Assembly (NCBI RefSeq): GCF_035046485.1
Contig: NW_026917476.1
Span: 30,572 to 94,571 of the forward strand
DNA length: 64,000 nucleotides
DNA from: Aedes albopictus
Lineage: Eukaryota; Arthropoda; Insecta; Diptera; Culicidae
Reading direction: 5' to 3'
Both the position numbers and the translations under genes were made by a program. Below are positions 1-9,300 of the stretch, piece by piece; within the stretch, counting starts at the first letter, position 1, and each line of letters starts with the position of its first letter. The notes below the pieces were generated by a model. It worked only from the letters and a program-made list of their open reading frames with translations. It did no database searches and was not told where the DNA came from.

Positions 1-84
1 ATGCCAAACGCTTACGAACTATTGCACAATTTGCATAATCACAAACAGATACATAAATTTAAAAAAAAAACATAGGTTGCATTC

Positions 85-356
85 TTACAGTTGCTGCATT
101 GCCAGAATGATATTCTGCAGTGCCGTCTGGGCGTCGGTCGTCGGAAATCGATCCAGGACGTTCATCGCCGCAAGACTGTGCTTCTTCTGGAGGTTTCGGG
201 TCTTCTCCAGGCCGGGTCCGCGAATGATCTCCCGATGCAGCGCAGCGTAGTCCACGTCTTCGATCGAGTTCTTGCCCGGTTCGATGAGTTCGTAGACGCT
301 TGGATCGTACTCCAAGTGGAACAGAACCGGTGCCGAAACCAAACTGAAGTTGGTGC
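85..356 (-). CDS. PDSS2: PDSS2 exon 4 (C-terminus and stop)
   Basis: The acceptor CCAACAG| ends at 357. The exon reads [20 protein letters not shown] and ends with the family C-terminal helix [20 protein letters not shown] before a stop at 85-87. No AATAAA is evident in the 84 bases that remain, so the 3' UTR probably runs off the window. Confidence 0.94.
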
Positions 357-3300
357 CTGTTGGAGGGGGAGATATTGTTGAATGCAAATTGGGGAGACTA
401 CACAAACGATCTTACCTAAAGGTAGTTGATTGAGCAGGAATGGCTGCAACTCGATCGAAGCTTGCCAAGCCAGGGACATGTGCTTCCCGAAGAGGTAACC
501 CTGTTTCTGGAGTTCCTCGGGATGTCCGGCAAGCATCAGAGCTCCGTGGCAGCTCTTGCCCAGAAGGCTCCCTCCGCCGAGTACGTGTCTGAGGGACCAC
601 TCCTTCTCCGGATGTCCCATAACTCCTTCGATACGCATCGGTTCCATGTTGTCTCGAACGTCTTCAAAGTCCAGTTCTTCGAGGGCGCATTCATGAGAAT
701 TCGTACCGGCCGGAGTTTCCGGTTTCGAAGGCAGTGGATTGTTCTGATCGTCACTGTCACCTATAAAGGCGGATTCTGCCAAGTCCCGGTAGGCCGATGT
801 CATCAACATGTTCAGATCTTGGTTCCTATTAGAAGTAGAAAATCGTTGAATGAGTCTTTGGAACCTTTACCAAATGAGTAATTTATCGTAGATCACACAA
901 ACCTTAAGGAAGCGATCTGTTTACTGGCATGGGCCAGCAGATAATCTCCGCCCAACAAAGCGATCTTGTTCCCAAAAATCATGTCGCTATCGCCGCTCAA
1001 ATTGTTTCCGGCATTGTCCATCGATTGCAGATTGATTACGCCCTGGTGGATCAACTGGGAGCTGCGAATCATTTCCGTGACTTCGGCCAGGGCACGCTGT
1101 GAGTGCAGCACGCCAACGCTCCGGTCCTGGTCCATTTCCGGCACGGAGGCTGTGTGTCCAGCTGCCTTGGAAATCAGCAGAATGATCAGTCCCCATGCCT
1201 GCTGGCTTTTGTCGTTGTAGATGAGTGACCTTGAATTGAAAATCGGATATTGCTAAATGGCATGCGTGCTATAGAATATCAGCAAAGCTGTGATAATGAT
1301 GCAACGCTCGAATGGACATCTGCTGAAGAAAGGCGAACCAATGCGAAGAGCAACCATTTGAATGCAAATTAATCCGGTTTTGTTAAATTTAAGCCATCTT
1401 CCAAAAACACATAAACTATTCTTAAGATTCGGAAGAGTCCCAAAATAACTCCAAACAAGTTTAGCGGATAACCTAAATGAAAGTGGCATTTTGCCGAAAT
1501 GCAATCAACATAAAAATCTGCACATGGTTTCTCTACTACAACAAATACTCTACGATGCAGTCAACTCTCATGAATATTCAAAGCATTTAACCCATTCATT
1601 GAAATTCATTTATCAATCAAGGGTACCATTTGTGTCGGAATTCGAAATTTTATCGCCAGCTTAGCTTCACACAGCTGGCGTGGCGTAGGGTTTCGGGTAG
1701 GTTTAATTTAAAAGGTTCGGGACGGGTTCGTCGCTTGTCCTAAAACATATAACACCATCAATCATTCGTATAAACTGGCTTCGCGGTGGACGATGCTTTG
1801 ATCGGAGACTAGTTTTATCGATAGATTTTATGCAATGCTGTATTTTCGATTGCTTTCTTTTTTCACACGGGTGACAATATGTTGTGACAGATCGTGGTGC
1901 TTTAGGGCGAATAGTCGATGATTATGTTGGACTTTGTTGATGATGACTAGGAGGATCCACCTAGCTCAGCCGGTATATGCGCAGAGGGCGTCCAAGTGTA
2001 TTATTCCAGCTTGGTTCCAGAGTTTTTTTTGTAATATAAGTTTTATTGATCTAACTTTGTTTGTGAATCAGGTGGTCAGGTGGTCTGAAATTGTTTAACA
2101 ATAAAGTGAGGCACGATAAGAATACATTTTTACGTTTTCGAGCTCAATTCAAATTGATTCATTCGGGTGTCAAGGCTGTACAAAACCTTTTTAACCATCG
2201 GGTGATCGCGCTGTTGTATTTTGTACAACACGTTGAAAAACTCTCGCTATAAGTTGATTGTAAAATCATCAATGGATCATTGAAGCCGACTTTTCCGCTA
2301 CTCACCGCTTCAAAACAAATGCGCCACCGTATATGGACGGTAACACAGTGACAGCAATCGAGTTACGTCAAACACACAAGGCCACGGTGGCGCTATCTGT
2401 TCATTTCATAGCGGTCGTTTTAGTTATTTTAGTGATTCATTGACCACACGGATTGGTATACCGAAGACTTTGCACTTAAGTCAACAAAGTATCAAACTTT
2501 TCACCCAGTCTCCAACGATGCACGTACGTGAACAATAATTTGACGTGACCTCTTCTGTCAGAAGAGTCAAGAAATTTGAGGTACATTCTATGAACACATT
2601 TCTGGTAGTTAAATGAAGAAACTCACAAAGACATTCTTTCCCAAGGAAATAATTAATACTTTTCAGGTGCAATTGTTATTATTTTTTAGAGGATATTTCA
2701 GATGACTATTTCCGGTAGAAATCTTGACAGCATTTATCTTTTGGAGTTCAGTAGAAAACTTTACAGAAATTCTGTGGGACATTACTTCATGCATATCAGT
2801 TAAATTGTTTAACTTCAACTGAAAAAATGTCGCCAGGATCATGCCGCTTAAACTATTTTTATACACCTCCAAAAAGTTTTTTATCAATCTATAAGCGTAA
2901 AAACAAAGATTAATAATATCAAGAATGCCCACTCCGCTGACGGTCGGGGGATACTACAACAGCGCTATCTATGGATGAATGTTGAATCTCCATGTGATAG
3001 TAAGTATGTGTTGTTGATTGTATAAGGATACCAAAACATACGCACACCACCTTCTCTTATGACAAATCATGAAAACTGATAGAGAGAGCTTCCACCTTGA
3101 TTCGCTTAGAGAGCGCCACTTAATACAGATGATGGGATTTTCTCTATTTTTATTCTTTATTAAAAGTCAATATTTGCAGAGTTGATTGAAGATCGCAATG
3201 TTTATAGCACGTTCGAGGTTGTTTAGGCGGTGCTTAATGAACAACCGTTCAGCACAACATAATTTCAAAATTTATGGAAGCACGATAAAAAATTCAGCAT

Positions 3301-6300
3301 ATTTCATGCAAATGTGGAAAATCAATATCTTATTGATAAGATATTGGATCTTATACTGGGACCAATCTAATACAATATTTTTACCTCCGACTTACCTGAT
3401 TTGCCACAGGGATGTCAAAAATCGTTATTTGCAGATGACACAGGTATCTCAGCCAAGGGGCGGAGTTTGCGTGTCATTTGAAGTAGATTGCAAAAAAGTT
3501 TAGATATTTTTTCTTATTATTTGCAAAAATGGAACATTTCTCCAAATGCTTCCAAAACTTAAATTATCATATTTCCACATAAGCCAAGAGCTCTTTATTT
3601 GAAACCAGGGATGCCAGATGATTTTTTTGAAAAATCTGTATCACACTTTCCAAAAATCTGTGTTCCATACAAAATTTGGGAGAAATATCTGTATCCCATA
3701 CAAACAAAAAATGGCCCATCTAGTTCAAAAATCTGTATTTCATATAAAACGAAATCTGTATGGATGTTCAAAAATCTGTATAATACAGATAAATCTGTAT
3801 ATATGGCATTACTGTTTGAAACCCTCACGTAGACATGTTGCCACTATGAGGGGAACTCCAATATATTGGTTGGACTATGTTAAGTATCTAGGACTCTTAC
3901 TGGATAAAAACTATATTTTTAAAAACCACATAGAAAGTATTCAAACTAAGTGCAATAAATACATTAAGTGTTTATACCCACTTATTGATAGAAAATCAAA
4001 ACTTTGTCGCAAAAACAAATTTTTAATTTATAAACAAATTTTCAGATCGGCCATGTTGTACGCTGTCCCAATATGGTCGAGCTGTTGCAATACCAGAGAG
4101 AAGCAACTTCAGAGGATTCAAAATACAATTTTGAAAACGATTCTGTAGTTGCCTCCCTGGTATAGCATTAATGAGTTGCATCAAATTTCTAATATTGAAG
4201 CATTGGAACAGCTGTCAACTAAAATCATAGCAAATTTTCGTCAAAAATCGTTGCAGTCTTCTATTGGCTTCTTCAGCGATGTTGAGATAATCCCATATTC
4301 TGAATCTGCATGCCAAACTGAGCCGAAATCCAAATTTTCACGAATTTTGGTGCCCGGGAACCTATGTAAAAATCAATTTGAAGTTTGTATGGGAGAGATT
4401 TGTTGAATCACCCCTCGTCGCATTTTGTACTGGGTGGAGCTGTCAAGCAGTTGCCCAGCTGTCAAAAGGTGATTTCAATAAATCTCTTTGAAATAAAATT
4501 TAGATACCAAAAAAAAGTTCTAAAAATCTGAAAAAAATCTTAGTGGCTCAGAAAAAGGTGCTCTTTCGTATAAAAACAAAAAATCATTACATTTTTCAAA
4601 ATTTAAAAACCCAATTGCTACGATTAGTTCTTTGTATAATTTGTTTAAGTTAGGTTAGGGTTAGGTTAAGTTAAAAAAATATATTTCTGACACGCAGGTG
4701 TAAAATTGAGACTGCAAAAAAACTTAACTGCTACAGCAAATGAAATATAATATGTTATTAATTAGTATTTATAGTAGCTGAAATTTATTTCACCAAATTA
4801 GGATGATAGTGTGTTATAATATACAGAACACACAGATTTAGTTGAAGAATGTAAACATTGGTTGAGATACCTATAAAAAAAGCAGGGCCCATATAGCCGA
4901 GGCGGTAAACGCACGGGTATTCAGCATGACCATGTTGAGGGTGACGGGTTCGATTCCCGGTCGGTCCAGGATCTTTTCGTAAAGGAAATTTCCTTGACTT
5001 CCTTGGGCATAGAGTATCTCCGTGCCTGCCACACGATATACACATGCAAAATGGTCATTGGCAGAGGAAGCTCTCAGTTAAAAACTGTGGAAGTGCTCAT
5101 AGAACACTAAGCTGAGAAGCAGGCTTTGTCCCAGTGAGGACGTTACGCCAAGAAGAGGAGGACCTATAAAAAAAATAATAAAAAAATTTTGCTCTCCGAT
5201 TATTATCAAAAACTTATTAATTTCAAAATATGCTATAAAAATATTTGTCGAATTTTCTGTTATTAAGTTGTTATTGAAACTAACAAAAAAAATATTAACT
5301 CTTCAGAACGCGCACCGTTGTAAAAAGTGCAACACTTCCAAAGAAACCTCGCTCGTCGTATACAGCGCGAGCGCGGTGCAGTTTTAGGCACAGAGAACAG
5401 ACATCCAAGTTCAGTTCCGAAGCTGTGTAAGGAATTTAACGGCCATTTGAATTCGGCAACACAAGTGGCAATAGCGTGGCGCTGCAATCGGTTAATTTTC
5501 CATACTAATTTAATTCACCACTTGAAATGTTTCAATTCACCACTGACTGTGGCAATATAGTGTTTGGTGGCGTTAGTGTTGTCATCGTGTATTGGTTTGC
5601 AACCTTACTCAAGTAAAGATTCAAATCCTTACACAACTTTCCGAATGAAATTTGTTCTAGCCTGGATGTCTGTTCTCTGTGTTTTAGGTTTAACTTTTTG
5701 GAGCCGGAGGGGTCATGTATGACCCCAACATAGAAACGGCTGTATAAATTCACCCATTTGATAAAACAGAATACTGTCTTCGACAAAGTTGTTGAAAATT
5801 GAGTTTTTTATTAGGGATAAATGGGAATATTTGTATTTAGGATTTCATTGATAACCTAGAACACCATGAAATTTGGAAGAACGAAATATTTGACATATCA
5901 GTTGTTTTAAAAGCTTAATTTGGATGTGGGTTTCTCTTATATGTACTCATTTAACCTTCGTCAAGAATATCAAAAGGTGTTTTATATGCTGGGAAGTTCT
6001 AGGTGTTCCAAACTGTCCTATAGTGAAGTCCTTCAAATCTACAAGAATAATTTTATGTATTTTCGCCACAAATTATAGTATTGCATAACCTACTGGGATC
6101 CGTGAAGCTCTTGACATCTACAATGTCATTTATAGACACTATAGAAATATTTCAACCAAACTACTTTGGAGTTCAGAACTTCAGGTCTACACTCGTAATA
6201 GTAGCCATATCTGTTATACTGAGTAACGCTGCATAATCAACCGCAGTTACTGGATCAACCTGAAGTCTACTAGTTTATTATAAACCTTTGGGACATTCAG

Positions 6301-9300
6301 GGTCGTACAAACTGTTCTATAATGAAGTCCTTCAAATCTACAAGAAAAACTCTATGTGTTTTCGCCATAAATAATAGTATTGCATAATCTGCTGGGATCT
6401 GCGAAGCTTTTGAAATCTCAAATGTCATGTAGATACACTACAGGGATATTCCAGGTCAGCCAAACTACCTTGGAGTTCAAGACTTCAGGTCTACACTCGT
6501 AACAATAGCCATATCTGCTATACTGAGTAACGTTGCATATTTATCCGTGGTTACTGGACCAATCTAATGTCTATTTTTTATTATAATCGAGACATTCAGG
6601 TGTGTTTTCGCCCTAAATAATAGTATTGCATAATCTGCTGGGATCCGCGAAGCTCTTGACAAGTCATTTAGATATTTCAGGACTTCAGGTCTACACTTGT
6701 AACAGTATCCATATCTGTTATACTGAGTTACGCTAATCAACCGTAGATACTGGAGCAATATGAAGTCTACTTTTTCATTATAAACCTTTGAGACATTCAG
6801 GTTCGTCCAAACTGTTGTATACAAGGATGGGATCATTCATTTGAAATCAGTTGCATTCACTTGCTGTTAACTCGCTTCAAAAGCATCGTATCAATGTTTG
6901 GAACACATTTCCATTTTTGTTTTACCTTAAACTTTGTAGAACAATGTACTAGCGTAGCATCAATGATTAAGCCAACAGAAACCAGCAAACGCAACTCTCC
7001 ACGGCGTGAATGTAATTTACATTCACTGCGTGGAGAGTTGCCTTCACAGCTCGCTCACGACTTTGGTGTGCATGTGCGACCCTTATGTCATTCGGCAAAC
7101 TTTCAGATAAAACTACAAGGTTAAATTCATCCATACATTGTATTTTGATAGCATGCTTCTGAACTGAGCTAGTAGCAAGTGAATTTAATTCTTTGCAAAT
7201 GAATGATCCCATAACTGGTTGTATAATGAAGTCCTTCGAATCTACAAGAAAAGCTTTATGTGTTTTCACCATAAATAATAGCATAGCATAATCTGCTGGC
7301 ATCCGTAAAGCCCTTGAAATCTCAAATATCATTAAGAGACACTATAGGAATGTTTCAGGTCTGCCAAACTATCTTTGAGATCAGAACTTCAGTTCTACTC
7401 TCGTAACATCAGTTATATCTGACATAATGAGTAACGTTTCATAATCAACCGCGGAGACTGGACCAACCTGAAGTCTACTATATATTATTATGAACCTTTG
7501 GGATATTGAGGGTCGTCCAAACTATTCTGAAGTTTAGCTCTTGACAGTAACAGTATTTATTCTCACAATGAACTATAAACTGTAATCTGTAATCCCTCTG
7601 GCATATCATGAGATAGTTTTGAGATATCCCAGATCAACGACACTACTCCGGAGACCATAGCGTCTGGTCTACACTTATGCTAATAGCTTTTGCCACTACG
7701 TTAAGTAGTGTTACATAATCCACTGTACTTACCAAAGTAGTTAGAGGAGGAACAATAAGCGTTGTTATATATTTTTGGGATATTATGGGCTTCCTTACTG
7801 TTATGGAGCTTAGTTGATAAAAACAACCACTGTAACTTTCCGAAGACTTACTGGACAAGATAGGTTACAAATCGTAGCTTTTAACTACCGTTACACCCAT
7901 AAACTTTAGGATCTAAACTCAAGAACGGTATGGATGACCTAGGATATCCCGACTGATCTGATACTGGTCATTGAACTTTCAGAACATTTACTGGACATGA
8001 CAGATTACAAATCGTAGCTTTGTATAATGAAAGAAGTTACCATTACAGCCGTAGACTTTAGGATCAAAACTCAAGAATAGTTTGGATGACCTAGGATATC
8101 CAGAAAAAATATTCTGCATAATATTCTATCGTTTTTATGCTATTGATCACCAAAACTACAGAAAATCGTTGAAAAAAAAACTCCATGATAACACTTGGAA
8201 AAAAATCCGGCTACAAAGGGTTAAATCAGAGCGTTCATGATTAACAAAAAAATCATGATTAATCCTTGGTGATTAAAATTCCAATTTCTGTGATTAATGA
8301 TTAAGATTAATGATTAAGATTGATGATTAATTTGATTTTTAGGATGATTCATGATTATGATTATTGATTAATTGAACCTCTCTTAATGCCATTGGCTGGG
8401 GGTGCATAAATTGAACTGGCATGAAAAGAGGAAAATTTGTACATTGTTTATGTCATTCATGCTGGGCATTTGAGATTAGGTCAAAGGGATTTCCAGGAAG
8501 TTCCCAGAAAGCCCAATCAAGGGCGTTTCAGGACATTTCTGGAGCATTTTAAGGACGTTCCGTCAGTTTTCATTTTTTCTTTCATAGGATTACGAGAGTT
8601 TCACGACCGTTTCAATAGTATAAAAGGGGTTTCAGGGGCATTCCAGAGGCATTTCAGATAGTTTTGGGGGCGTTCCAAGAGATTTAAAGTTTTTTTCATA
8701 TTGATTATCATGATTTAAGGTAGGTTAATATCAGGAGGGTTTAAGGAGCATTATGAAGTTTCAGGCTTTTCCGGGGCGTTTCAAGGTTGTTGAAAATCCT
8801 CTGAAACTTCTTGAAACGCCTCTGAAATCCCTTCAGAACCCCCACGGACCTCATGTAATTTACTTGAGACCCTACGAAAGCACCGCATATGTCTTAATCC
8901 CGCTCTAAATCCCACTAAAAATCGTCTGAAGCTTCCTAAAATACCTCCGAAATACCCCAAAATCCCCTCGGATTCCATGTAACGCACCTGGTATCAGCTG
9001 TCGGCTCCAGTGGCACGTTATCCTCTGTTTGGGAAATTTGTGCCATCAACGCACCTGAGACCCTCTTAAAGCACTGAAATCGACCATGTAACGCCTCTGA
9101 AACCTTCCAAAAATCCTCTGAAGCTTCCTGAAATGCCTCCGAAACTGTGTAACGCACCTGAGACCCTCCGAAATCATCGAAAGAACCTCCGTAACGCCTC
9201 CTAAAACTGTCAAAGATCCTCTGGAACTTCCTAAAATGCTGCCGAAAACGCACCTAAAACCTGCTCCGAAAATCAATGTCTCCGACCTGACCTCCATGTA

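Noticed and set aside
8437..9297. Overlapping frames of 68-105 codons
   Set aside because: They lie in the CCCTGAAATGCC-type repeat inside a hAT element, with no protein-like conservation.
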